In this document: positions 1 through 5,797 of the stretch, piece after piece
Layout of the letters: each line of letters starts with the position of its first letter
Numbering within the stretch: the first letter of the stretch is position 1
NCBI GenBank assembly: GCA_024280785.1
Contig: JAJRPK010000460.1
Location: 1-9,761, forward strand
DNA from: Gammaproteobacteria bacterium
GTDB taxonomy: Bacteria; Pseudomonadota; Gammaproteobacteria; Pseudomonadales; UBA7434
Direction of reading: 5' to 3'
Length of the DNA stretch: 9,761 nt
Notes under the pieces: generated by a model
What the model was told of the DNA's origin: nothing
Databases searched by the model: none
What the model saw: only the letters and a program-made list of their open reading frames with translations
Made by a program: the position numbers and the translations under genes

Positions 1-34
1 GTTAATGAATGTTAGAAGGGGTTGCTGCTACCGA

Positions 35-150
35 GGTCTTTGAAAAGAATGTCCTTTATTTCAAGACCGTTGCTGGCAGGGATGCCAGCGTCGAACTATA
101 GGGACATATTTATGTGTGTCTTGAAATAAAGGGCATTCTTTTCAAAGACC
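35..150 (-). repeat. Palindromic interspersed repeat, copy 1 (about 116 bp, MITE/ERIC-like in size)
   Basis: The left arm (35-67) and right arm (118-150) are 33-nt inverted repeats differing at one position, which would be a G-U pair in RNA. The 50-nt loop (68-117) holds two smaller hairpins: GCTGGCA around a 4-nt loop at 72-89, and a weaker ACATA/TATGT near 104-115. RNA from either strand could fold as a long stem opening into a three-way junction. A second copy lies at 5681-5797 with its loop in the opposite orientation, so the strand given here only marks this relation. The element begins 15 nt after the methyltransferase stop codon. It has no coding capacity. No T-run follows either arm, so it is not a classical intrinsic terminator, though it could protect or process the 3' end of the mRNA. 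The repeat and palindrome are seen directly; class and function are unknown. Confidence 0.9.
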
Positions 151-165
151 TTATTAGTATGAAGC

Positions 166-771
166 CTATGGTGCGGTCGCTGAAATGATTTTGACAACAT
201 CCAAATAAATATTTTGGACCTTGCTAATGTTAAACCCTGCAGCTTGTACATTTTTAACGGTATTGCGGTTCACTTCTGGCCCAAAGGTTCTGGTCAGCGG
301 AGTTATAACGTTTAGCATAACGTTAAAAGGAAAAAAATGACTGCCGGTGTGTTCAAACATGTGTAGTTCGCCACCGGGTTTTAATACGCGCTTTAAGGCG
401 GTTAGTCCATCTACAGGGTTGGGCACAGAGCAAAAGGTGCAGGAGGTAAAAACTTGATCGAAGTGGTTGTCGGGAAAGCTCATGTGATGGACATCCATAG
501 CCATCACATTCATGGTTCCATCGTAAGCTGCGACTCGGCCCTTGGCTTGTTCGAGCATCTTAGGGCTGATATCAATACCAGTAATGTCTTGCCCTGAGGG
601 GAAGCGTTCGATATCTAATCCGGTGCCAACCGCCAAAAACAACACTTTGCCATGCATCTGGGAAAAAAGTTCAGTTTTGTAGGGAGCCCAACGCTTCTCT
701 GGACCGTCTCCCGCCATGAGGTCAAATGTTTTTGCCGCTTTGTCCCACTTTGCCTGCGTTATTAAGTCCAT
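166..771 (-). CDS. Class I SAM-dependent methyltransferase (Methyltransf_11 / METTL7-like)
   Basis: This 201-residue protein has a Rossmann-type methyltransferase fold. The SAM-binding motif I is the AVGTGLD stretch (about residues 47-53). The acidic post-I motif is GIDIS (65-69), followed by an M-x-x-x-A segment. A Cys-rich strand FTSCTFCSVP (108-117) and the KRVLKPGGELHMFEH block (127-141) complete the core. The CSV-P-x-x-x-L and LKPGG-x-x-x-x-FEH wording resembles UbiE-like and METTL7/phospholipid-methyltransferase-like proteins, so a lipid or small hydrophobic acceptor is possible, but the substrate cannot be read from the sequence. The ATG at 769-771 overlaps the stop of the upstream membrane-protein gene (TAATG) and has GGAG about 9 nt upstream, which suggests translational coupling. 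The same frame stays open to 1062, but that extension is His/Arg-rich, lies inside the upstream gene and is a shadow. Confident in the fold, not in the acceptor. Confidence 0.9.
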   Translation of the reverse strand: MDLITQAKWDKAAKTFDLMAGDGPEKRWAPYKTELFSQMHGKVLFLAVGTGLDIERFPSGQDITGIDISPKMLEQAKGRVAAYDGTMNVMAMDVHHMSFPDNHFDQVFTSCTFCSVPNPVDGLTALKRVLKPGGELHMFEHTGSHFFPFNVMLNVITPLTRTFGPEVNRNTVKNVQAAGFNISKVQNIYLDVVKIISATAP

Positions 772-1160
772 TACTTTTGCTCCGGCACGTAGGTTTGCCG
801 ACAAAGTCCTGCGTTGGCCATATAAAGAATCGTTATTGTTCCTAGCCCTATTGCTGCGCCCATCCAGGTGCCGGTTAGCACGCTTAGGGGCATCATTGCA
901 GCGTACATGGTAATGACCATGCCAACTAGCATGCCGGTCACCATGCCAGGAAGCATAACTTCCATGGCACCAAGGCGCTGGACGAAACCTAGATACGACA
1001 ACACCATGCCTAGTATCATGCCGACGAACATACCTATGAACATTGCCAGCCACATGTTCCAACTGGTGCTGATCATTAAGACGCTGACGCAGCCGACTAA
1101 AGCCCCTGCCAATCCGTTAAAAATAAAGTCTCCGACAATAAAGTAGCCGCGGGTTTCCAT
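771..1160 (-). CDS. Small methionine/glycine-rich polytopic membrane protein, unknown function
   Basis: I do not recognise this 129-residue protein. It has four probable transmembrane helices: about 11-31, 35-58, 66-90 and 93-117. Seventeen residues are Met. In helix 2 Met falls at 36, 40, 44, 48 and 52; in helix 3 at 69, 73, 77, 81, 85 and 89. That is an unbroken M-x-x-x-M spacing, with Gly immediately before many of these Met (43, 47, 51, 72, 76, 80), giving G-x-x-x-G packing motifs. The ATG at 1158-1160 has AGAGGA about 7 nt upstream. The stop overlaps the methyltransferase start by one base (TAATG), so the two are almost certainly co-expressed. M-x-x-x-M in a membrane helix is the ion-filter motif of Ctr1 copper channels, but a metal role here is only an analogy. 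The helices could simply be tightly packed. Confidence 0.85.
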   Translation of the reverse strand: METRGYFIVGDFIFNGLAGALVGCVSVLMISTSWNMWLAMFIGMFVGMILGMVLSYLGFVQRLGAMEVMLPGMVTGMLVGMVITMYAAMMPLSVLTGTWMGAAIGLGTITILYMANAGLCRQTYVPEQK

Positions 1161-1205
1161 GGTGTTGTTCCTCTAGCGAAAGTATCGATAACTAAACAGC
1201 GGATA

Positions 1206-1211
1206 ATTATA
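1206..1211 (-). promoter_or_regulatory. Candidate -10 box upstream of the membrane protein/methyltransferase pair
   Basis: A perfect TATAAT on the minus strand lies about 45 nt upstream of the membrane-protein ATG, in the 113-bp gap after rhlE. I see no good TTGACA-like hexamer at 16-18 bp, so this is a position guess for a sigma-70 promoter. No intrinsic terminator for rhlE is visible in the same gap, so read-through from rhlE is also possible. Confidence 0.3.
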
Positions 1212-1273
1212 CGCTATTACGGTAGCTAAAGGCTTGCCAGACGTTAATGTAGCAGTGGATCAAGACCTGCTTT

Positions 1274-2674
1274 TTAGCGATTACCACTGCCACTAAAACG
1301 TGGTCGGCTATTGGATTTGGTGTTGCCACCTTGACCGCCACTAAAGCGCTTTTTGCTGTTTCCCGATGGTCGTCCCTGAGCGTTGTCGCTAGAACGTTGG
1401 CCATCTTTGTGTTCTGCTCGGCGCGGTTGAGCGTCTTTGGCTGTTCTTGCTCTTGGATGAGCACTTTTATTGTAAGGCTTAGCTTTTTTCGGTTTTTTGG
1501 CGCGCGGTGGTCGACGATCCAGACGAGATTCGGGCAGTGGATGTATCGGTTCGTAGCCCTCTTCGGTTCGGCGCGGCAATATTTGTTGAATCAGTCTTTC
1601 GATATCAGATAATTCAGCAAACTCATCGGCGCAGACTAACGACATTGCAAATCCGCTGGCGCCCGCGCGTCCGGTACGACCAATTCGATGAACGTAATCT
1701 TCGGGTATATTCGGCAAATTAAAGTTAACCACTTGAGGTAACTGATCTATGTCTAAGCCCCTGGCGGCAATATCGGTGGCTACTAACACTTGAATCGAGC
1801 CGTCCTTGAATTCTTTTAATGCTTTGGTTCGTGCGCCCTGACTTTTATTGCCGTGAATTGCCAGTGTCTTTATATTCTTGCCTTCTAAATGGCGGGTTAG
1901 TTTGTTGGCACCGTGTTTTGTACGGGTAAACACAAGAACCTGATGCCACTGGTTCTGCTTTATTAAATGCGTTAGCAACGCAGATTTTTTGGCTTTATCC
2001 ACTGGGCAAACCCATTGATCGACAGACTCAACAGTGGTGTTGCGAGGGCTAACAGAAATTTCTACCGGATTGTTGACCATGCTTTTGGCCAGCGTGCGAA
2101 TATCCTTAGAAAATGTTGCCGAAAACATTAAGGTTTGACGCTGTTTGGGGATAAAAGTAATCAGCTTGCGGATGTCGTGAATAAAACCCATGTCGAGCAT
2201 GCGATCAGCTTCGTCGAGCACAAGCACTTCGAGTTGCTTAAATCTAACGGCATTTTGATTGTACAGATCAAGTAGGCGGCCGGGGGTTGCTACGAGTACA
2301 TCGACGCCTTGCCGTAGAGCCTTCATCTGCGGGTTAATTTTAACACCGCCAAATACTACGGTTGATCGCAGCGGCAAATGTTTGCTGTAAGTGGCGACGC
2401 TGGCGGCTACTTGTGCGGCCAATTCGCGAGTCGGTGTCAGCACCAGAGCCCGAACTTGATTGGCTTGTGGGCGCGGCCCCTTTGCCAGCAGTTCTAGCAT
2501 GGGCAGAGTAAAGCCCGCGGTTTTACCCGTGCCGGTTTGGGCAGCGGCCATTACATCTTTGCCGTCGAGTATGGCAGGTATGGTTTCGGCTTGAATCGGC
2601 GACGGTGTTTCGTAACCTTGATCAGCCACGGCTTTAAGGATCGGGGCCGAAAGGCCTAGCTCGGTAAAACTCAT
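1274..2674 (-). CDS. rhlE: DEAD-box ATP-dependent RNA helicase RhlE
   Basis: This 466-residue cytoplasmic RNA helicase remodels RNA duplexes, in E. coli in connection with ribosome assembly and mRNA decay. All core motifs are intact: Q motif region with TPSPIQ (23-28), Walker A AQTGTGKT (45-52), PTRELA (81-86), GG (109-110), TPGR (130-133), DEAD (154-157), SAT (185-187), ATDIAARGLD (299-308) and HRIGRTGRAG (329-338). The N-terminus (MSF-x-x-LGLS) and the wording around Walker A are typical of RhlE rather than DeaD, SrmB or RhlB. From about residue 383 the protein is a low-complexity basic tail rich in Arg, Lys, Pro, Gly and Ser, the usual variable RNA-binding extension of RhlE. The ATG at 2672-2674 has AGAGAA about 8 nt upstream. 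It is probably monocistronic, with its own promoter at about 2701-2743. Confidence 0.95.
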   Translation of the reverse strand: MSFTELGLSAPILKAVADQGYETPSPIQAETIPAILDGKDVMAAAQTGTGKTAGFTLPMLELLAKGPRPQANQVRALVLTPTRELAAQVAASVATYSKHLPLRSTVVFGGVKINPQMKALRQGVDVLVATPGRLLDLYNQNAVRFKQLEVLVLDEADRMLDMGFIHDIRKLITFIPKQRQTLMFSATFSKDIRTLAKSMVNNPVEISVSPRNTTVESVDQWVCPVDKAKKSALLTHLIKQNQWHQVLVFTRTKHGANKLTRHLEGKNIKTLAIHGNKSQGARTKALKEFKDGSIQVLVATDIAARGLDIDQLPQVVNFNLPNIPEDYVHRIGRTGRAGASGFAMSLVCADEFAELSDIERLIQQILPRRTEEGYEPIHPLPESRLDRRPPRAKKPKKAKPYNKSAHPRARTAKDAQPRRAEHKDGQRSSDNAQGRPSGNSKKRFSGGQGGNTKSNSRPRFSGSGNR

Positions 2675-2700
2675 AGGGGTTCTCTAAATAAGGGGTGCTC

Positions 2701-2743
2701 TATATACGCTCTATAAACGATGGTAGTCATGCACAGGCATGAC
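2701..2743 (-). promoter_or_regulatory. Candidate rhlE promoter with an operator-like palindrome over the -35
   Basis: On the minus strand ATGACT (2725-2730) and TATATA (2701-2706) are 18 bp apart and would place a transcription start about 20 nt before the rhlE ATG. A perfect 7-bp inverted repeat, GTCATGC with a 4-nt spacer (2726-2743), covers the -35. The -10 area contains GCTCTATA twice, 11 bp apart (2697-2704 and 2708-2715). AGGGG-x-x-CTCTA also occurs twice, 16 bp apart (2675-2686 and 2691-2702). The repeats are directly visible; the promoter and its regulation are inferred. Confidence 0.35.
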
Positions 2744-2865
2744 GAGGCGCCTTGCTGGCGGCCGTGCAGCTTACAGAGTTTTGCCGGGATTGTCTTAAAC
2801 AATGATGGGGATAGTTGGGTTTTTGGTCTAAATGAGAGCTTTCCCTTATTTTAACGGCTGTAAGC

Positions 2866-4134
2866 TTAAACCTCGCCAATGATATCGCTTATAGAAGGGC
2901 CAATCTTATGGGCGATGGTTTTTAGTTGAGGCAGGTCGAAGTCAAAAATTTCGACGGCTTTGCTGCCCAACATGATGCGTACTTCGTCTTCGGGGACGCC
3001 CGCAAAGGTGTCGAGCATGTACTGCCTGGTATTGGGCCAAGTGCCTTCCATGTGCGGATAGTCCGAGCCCCACATGAGTTTGTCTACGCCAATTTTGTAG
3101 CGATCGCCAATTTCATGCTTAGGTAAAAATGAGGCTCCGATATAACAATTGCGTTGAAAATACTCGGTGGGTGTCAATGATAGACCTTTCTTAAAGTGGG
3201 CAAACAAAGGGTTTTGCGATTTAAATTCCAATACCCGAAGCCACTCGATAATCCAGGAACAACCGGTTTCGGTAAAGATAAATTTAAGCTCGGGGTGCCT
3301 TTCAAAGACGCCTGCCCACAGTAATGCAGAAAAAGGACGATGCGCCCACATATCCACTTCGCTGATAAACATCTGTGTAGCGGTAGGTAGGTCACCATAG
3401 TCCGGTGTCCAGCCAGAGTGGACGTGAAGTGGCAGATCCAGTTCGACGCAAACGGCCCATAGAGGGTCGTAACGCGGGTGGTGATAAAAAGGATGGTCAC
3501 CTGTGCTGGTGGGTAAAAGAACTCCGCCAGTCAGTTTCATCTCTTTGGCATTGCGAATTTCTTGTACGGTAATATCGATATCATCGACATTAATGATGGC
3601 AACCCCTGCATGACGTCCGGGGTGAACCTGACAAAAGTCAGCGAGCCAGCGGTTATAGGCGCGATTTCCTTCGAGGTTGTGCTCGGCACTGACCGGATGG
3701 CGATACTGCAATAAACCGGCGCCAAAAGGGGCCATTTGTGGAAAGATTACTTCGGCGGCGATGCCGTCATCTTCTAGTTCTTTTAGACGAACTTCGGCAT
3801 TGTATTCGCCGCGACGCGGAGCGAAGGGGCTGGTTTCATCGTTTAATAATGCTCTGAGTTCATCATCACTGGAGTTGGCCATTTCCTCCATGCCGCGCAA
3901 ACTGAACAGCCCCGCACCATTATCGTCGCCGCCGCTTTTAGCAAATTCTTCGGTCGCTTCTTGATCAAAGAATGTACCGGTGCGGGCTATCATCTCTTTG
4001 GCGTACTCCACCCACCAAGCATTGGCAGCTTCATGGTATTTGCTGGGCATGTACTCATTGTAGGTATTGGGCAACGCTCCGGCATGGCAGTCGGAGCTGA
4101 CTAGCAAAACTTTTTCGGCGGATGAATCGGGCAC
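2866..4134 (-). CDS. Amidohydrolase-2 family (PF04909-type) metal-dependent hydrolase or decarboxylase
   Basis: This 422-residue protein belongs to the amidohydrolase-related TIM-barrel family that includes ACMSD-like decarboxylases and other C-C or C-N lyases/hydrolases. Family marks are an N-terminal D-x-H (D15-C-H17), FPQMAPFGAG (131-140), a central HVHSG (237-241), TETG (288-291) and the C-terminal GSDYPH (356-361), whose Asp is the usual catalytic or metal-binding residue. The N-terminal motif is D-C-H rather than the H-x-H of ACMSD. No signal peptide is apparent, so it is probably cytoplasmic. The start codon is GTG (4132-4134): an in-frame TAA lies 12 bases upstream, AGAGGA sits at proper spacing, and the next Met (29) would remove D15 and H17. 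No pathway genes lie beside it, so the substrate is unknown. Long members of this family are often found in degradation pathways for aromatic or alicyclic compounds. Confidence 0.85.
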   Translation of the reverse strand: MPDSSAEKVLLVSSDCHAGALPNTYNEYMPSKYHEAANAWWVEYAKEMIARTGTFFDQEATEEFAKSGGDDNGAGLFSLRGMEEMANSSDDELRALLNDETSPFAPRRGEYNAEVRLKELEDDGIAAEVIFPQMAPFGAGLLQYRHPVSAEHNLEGNRAYNRWLADFCQVHPGRHAGVAIINVDDIDITVQEIRNAKEMKLTGGVLLPTSTGDHPFYHHPRYDPLWAVCVELDLPLHVHSGWTPDYGDLPTATQMFISEVDMWAHRPFSALLWAGVFERHPELKFIFTETGCSWIIEWLRVLEFKSQNPLFAHFKKGLSLTPTEYFQRNCYIGASFLPKHEIGDRYKIGVDKLMWGSDYPHMEGTWPNTRQYMLDTFAGVPEDEVRIMLGSKAVEIFDFDLPQLKTIAHKIGPSISDIIGEV

Positions 4135-4249
4135 AGGGTATTCCTCTTATAATCTCGTTAACGGCTGATTGCCATAGAATTCGGGTGCGTAATAGTCGAC
4201 GTTAGGGCGGTAATCGAGGTCGAATAAAGAAGGTAGACGCGATTAGCAC

Positions 4250-4288
4250 AAAACTTAAAGCACTTTGGTAAAATTTAAAGCACTTTGG
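4250..4288 (-). promoter_or_regulatory. Two phased direct repeats with AAAGCACTTT palindromes, possible operator of the amidohydrolase gene
   Basis: Positions 4250-4268 and 4270-4288 are 19-bp repeats with one mismatch, each containing AAAGCACTTT, an inverted repeat of AAAG and CTTT around two bases (4257-4266 and 4277-4286). The centres are 20 bp apart, close to two helical turns, so a dimeric regulator bound at each would sit on the same DNA face. They lie about 115-155 bp upstream of the amidohydrolase GTG. The repeats are seen; the operator role is inferred. Confidence 0.4.
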
Positions 4289-4359
4289 ATGGATACGCCA
4301 GTGAAACTATTTTAATCGAAGCGTATGTGAACACAGGTTTTTGGAATGGGTAGGTGCTT

Positions 4360-4365
4360 TATAAT
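4360..4365 (+). promoter_or_regulatory. Perfect plus-strand TATAAT directed toward the holA 3' end
   Basis: TATAAT occurs on the plus strand in an AT-rich setting, with only a weak TTTTTG-like hexamer 16 bp upstream. If active it would produce RNA running through the tandem array and antisense to holA. A chance match is quite possible in DNA of this composition. Confidence 0.2.
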
Positions 4366-4407
4366 GGGTCAATGAGTGAATTATTGTAAAGTTGTTATAA
4401 CGATGAT

Positions 4408-4512
4408 GGCCTTGATCATGCTGACGGCTCTGATAACGCTGAAGGCCTTTGATTATGCTGAAGGCTCTAATCAAGAATCAAGCTGAGGGCTCTAATCAAG
4501 AATCAAGCTGAG
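4408..4512. repeat. Degenerate 18-bp tandem array with two expanded 25-bp units
   Basis: Five head-to-tail units follow each other: 4408-4425 (18 bp), 4426-4443 (18), 4444-4462 (19), 4463-4487 (25) and 4488-4512 (25). Each begins GGC and ends in GCTGA plus one base. The two 25-bp units are identical to each other and equal an 18-bp unit in which AATCAAG has been duplicated, so the array seems to have grown by slippage inside a unit and then duplication of the longer unit. A partial sixth unit runs into the holA stop codon. Periods of 19 and 25 and in-frame stops argue against a coding repeat. Confidence 0.85.
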
Positions 4513-4518
4513 GGCTCT

Positions 4519-5541
4519 TCACAGATGAGCATATTGTGTCGGCAGGGGTTTTCCGGCTAGCCCTAATAAGATCATTTCCATTAGCGCCCAAGACGCTGCT
4601 TTGTTAGCGCTCTTACTATCAATATCGGCGGACGAAGCGAGTCTAACAAAGTTATTCAGGGTCGACGATGATAAATTCGCCAAGCTATTGGCAAGAGGGG
4701 ATTGTCGTTTGTTGATAATTCGAAGTGATTTAAAACCTTCGCTGAGTTTATTGTTAGCCTGGTATTCTTTTAGCTGCACTAATGTTCTCAGTTGATGAGC
4801 GATGGCGCCAATAATCGCCGGCGGTTCATTGCCTTCTTCTTTAAGATGACGAAGTGCGCGACAGGCACCTAAGGCATCGCCATCGATGGCTCTATCGAGC
4901 ATGCTAAACGCTGAAAAGCGGGCGCTATCAGCGACGGCTCGTCCCACGGTTTGAATATCAACGGTGCTTTTTTCTGGCAACAGCAAAGCGAGCTTATCCA
5001 GTTCTTGAGCAGCTGCAACGAGATTTCCCTCGACGCGATCTGCTAGCAGTTCGGCGGCATCGTACAATAATTTTAATTTTTTGCTTTTAGCTCTTTGCAC
5101 TAACCACGGCGCCAGTTGTTTTTTGTCCAGCGGATAAATGGGTACAAAGACACCGGTAGAGGTAGCGGATTTAACCCATTTAGCTTTGCCTTCGATTCTT
5201 GGTGCCAAGATTAATAGCACTGTGTCGGCTGGCAGATTTTCGCAATATCTGACGATCGCTTCGCTACCAATAGCACCTATTTTGCTAGTGTTTAGCGTAA
5301 GCTCTATGAGCCTTTGATTGGCAAATAATGACATGGCATTGCAGTTGTCTGACCAGGACATCCAGTCGAAACCGGTTTCGTAGTAAAAACGTTCTCTTTC
5401 TTTAAACCCCTGCTGGCCTGCCGCTTTTCTAACTTCGTCGGCGGCTTCGTTTTTTAGCAATATATCATCACCGGCGATTAAGTAGACAGGTGCAAGAGTC
5501 TGCTTAAGGTGTTGAGTGAGTTTGTTGGAGTATATTTGCAA
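4519..5541 (-). CDS. holA: DNA polymerase III subunit delta
   Basis: HolA is the wrench of the clamp-loader complex: it binds the beta sliding clamp and opens it for loading onto primed DNA. This 340-residue protein matches the family length (about 340) along its whole course. It has the N-terminal PVYLIAGDD-x-LL segment (18-29), where family members have a degenerate nucleotide-binding loop; the region around 70-80 (MSLFANQRLIEL) corresponds to the hydrophobic clamp-binding segment; and the C-terminal helical collar domain is present (about 210-340). The start is TTG (5539-5541): the next upstream in-frame triplets include a TAA only 7 bases away, and the TTG-encoded N-terminus lines up with that of E. 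coli HolA as I remember it. No good Shine-Dalgarno sequence precedes it, so initiation is probably weak, which suits a low-abundance protein. It follows leuS and lptE in the usual order but is separated by 259 bp containing repeat copy 2. Confidence 0.95.
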   Translation of the reverse strand: MQIYSNKLTQHLKQTLAPVYLIAGDDILLKNEAADEVRKAAGQQGFKERERFYYETGFDWMSWSDNCNAMSLFANQRLIELTLNTSKIGAIGSEAIVRYCENLPADTVLLILAPRIEGKAKWVKSATSTGVFVPIYPLDKKQLAPWLVQRAKSKKLKLLYDAAELLADRVEGNLVAAAQELDKLALLLPEKSTVDIQTVGRAVADSARFSAFSMLDRAIDGDALGACRALRHLKEEGNEPPAIIGAIAHQLRTLVQLKEYQANNKLSEGFKSLRIINKRQSPLANSLANLSSSTLNNFVRLASSADIDSKSANKAASWALMEMILLGLAGKPLPTQYAHL

Positions 5542-5557
5542 GGGTTTTTATGCCGTT

Positions 5558-5587
5558 GTGGATGGTTTAGAAAAAAGTGGATGGTTT
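5558..5587. repeat. 11-bp direct repeat in the holA leader
   Basis: GTGGATGGTTT occurs at 5558-5568 and 5577-5587, a 19-bp period, separated by an A-rich spacer, within 50 bp upstream of the holA TTG. A short palindrome, ACGTC with a 3-base spacer, lies further out at 5647-5659. Either could belong to a holA promoter or operator region downstream of repeat copy 2, but I see no convincing -35/-10 pair. Confidence 0.5.
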
Positions 5588-5680
5588 GGCAAAGCTAAGC
5601 CTAAATAATCGTGTTAGATAGTAACTGTTCATTAGCAATGATATAAACGTCTGTGACGTGCTTGTGCTATTTACGATCGA

Positions 5681-5797
5681 GGCATTGGAAAAGAGTACCC
5701 TTTATTTCAAGACACACATAAAGTATGTCCCTATAGTTCGACGCTGGCATCCCTGCCAGCAACGGTCTTGAAATAAAGGGTACTCTTTTCCAATGCC
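5681..5797 (+). repeat. Palindromic interspersed repeat, copy 2 (117 bp)
   Basis: The arms at 5681-5713 and 5765-5797 are perfect 33-nt inverted repeats. The 51-nt loop (5714-5764) matches the reverse complement of copy 1's loop except for one inserted base, and that base falls in the small loop of the ACATA/TATGT hairpin. The other inner hairpin, GCTGGCA with a 4-nt loop, is at 5743-5760. Relative to copy 1 the arms differ at five positions, each changed in both arms so that pairing is kept. The element directly abuts the tandem TAATAA stop of lptE and separates lptE from holA. Both copies are bordered by CGA on the left and TTATTAGT on the right in plus-strand orientation, although their loops point in opposite directions. 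Confidence 0.92.

Larger units (their letters stand above)
4135..4518. other. 384-bp intergenic region between holA and the amidohydrolase gene
   Basis: No convincing gene is present. The side next to the amidohydrolase contains its GTG-start ribosome binding site and two 19-bp direct repeats (4250-4288). The middle contains a perfect plus-strand TATAAT at 4360-4365. The holA side contains a degenerate tandem array (4408-4512) that runs to within 7 bases of the holA stop codon. No hairpin followed by a T-run was found, so holA appears to lack a classical intrinsic terminator here. Confidence 0.7.

Noticed and set aside
1..34. Possible end of a gene at the left edge
   Set aside because: Too short; stops occur in the plus frames and nothing is recognisable.
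35..150. Repeat copies as rho-independent terminators
   Set aside because: The stems are far longer than usual and no T-run follows either arm on either strand.
772..1062. N-terminal extension of the methyltransferase frame up to 298 residues
   Set aside because: It lies wholly inside the membrane-protein gene in another frame, is rich in His/Arg/Trp as a frame shadow of Met-rich codons, and precedes a normal methyltransferase start with TAATG coupling.
1207..1464. 85-codon ORF overlapping the rhlE tail
   Set aside because: It is an alternate frame of the low-complexity basic tail of rhlE, with no ribosome site or recognisable domain.
3174..3500. 108-codon ORF inside the amidohydrolase gene
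   Set aside because: It is an out-of-frame shadow of a well-supported coding region, with unstructured composition.
4408..4512. Tandem array as a CRISPR array
   Set aside because: Units are 18-25 bp head to tail with no spacers, and no cas genes are present.
35..5797. Repeat copies as the ends of an insertion sequence or composite transposon
   Set aside because: No transposase or fragment lies between or next to them, the enclosed genes include housekeeping holA, and no target-site duplication is apparent.
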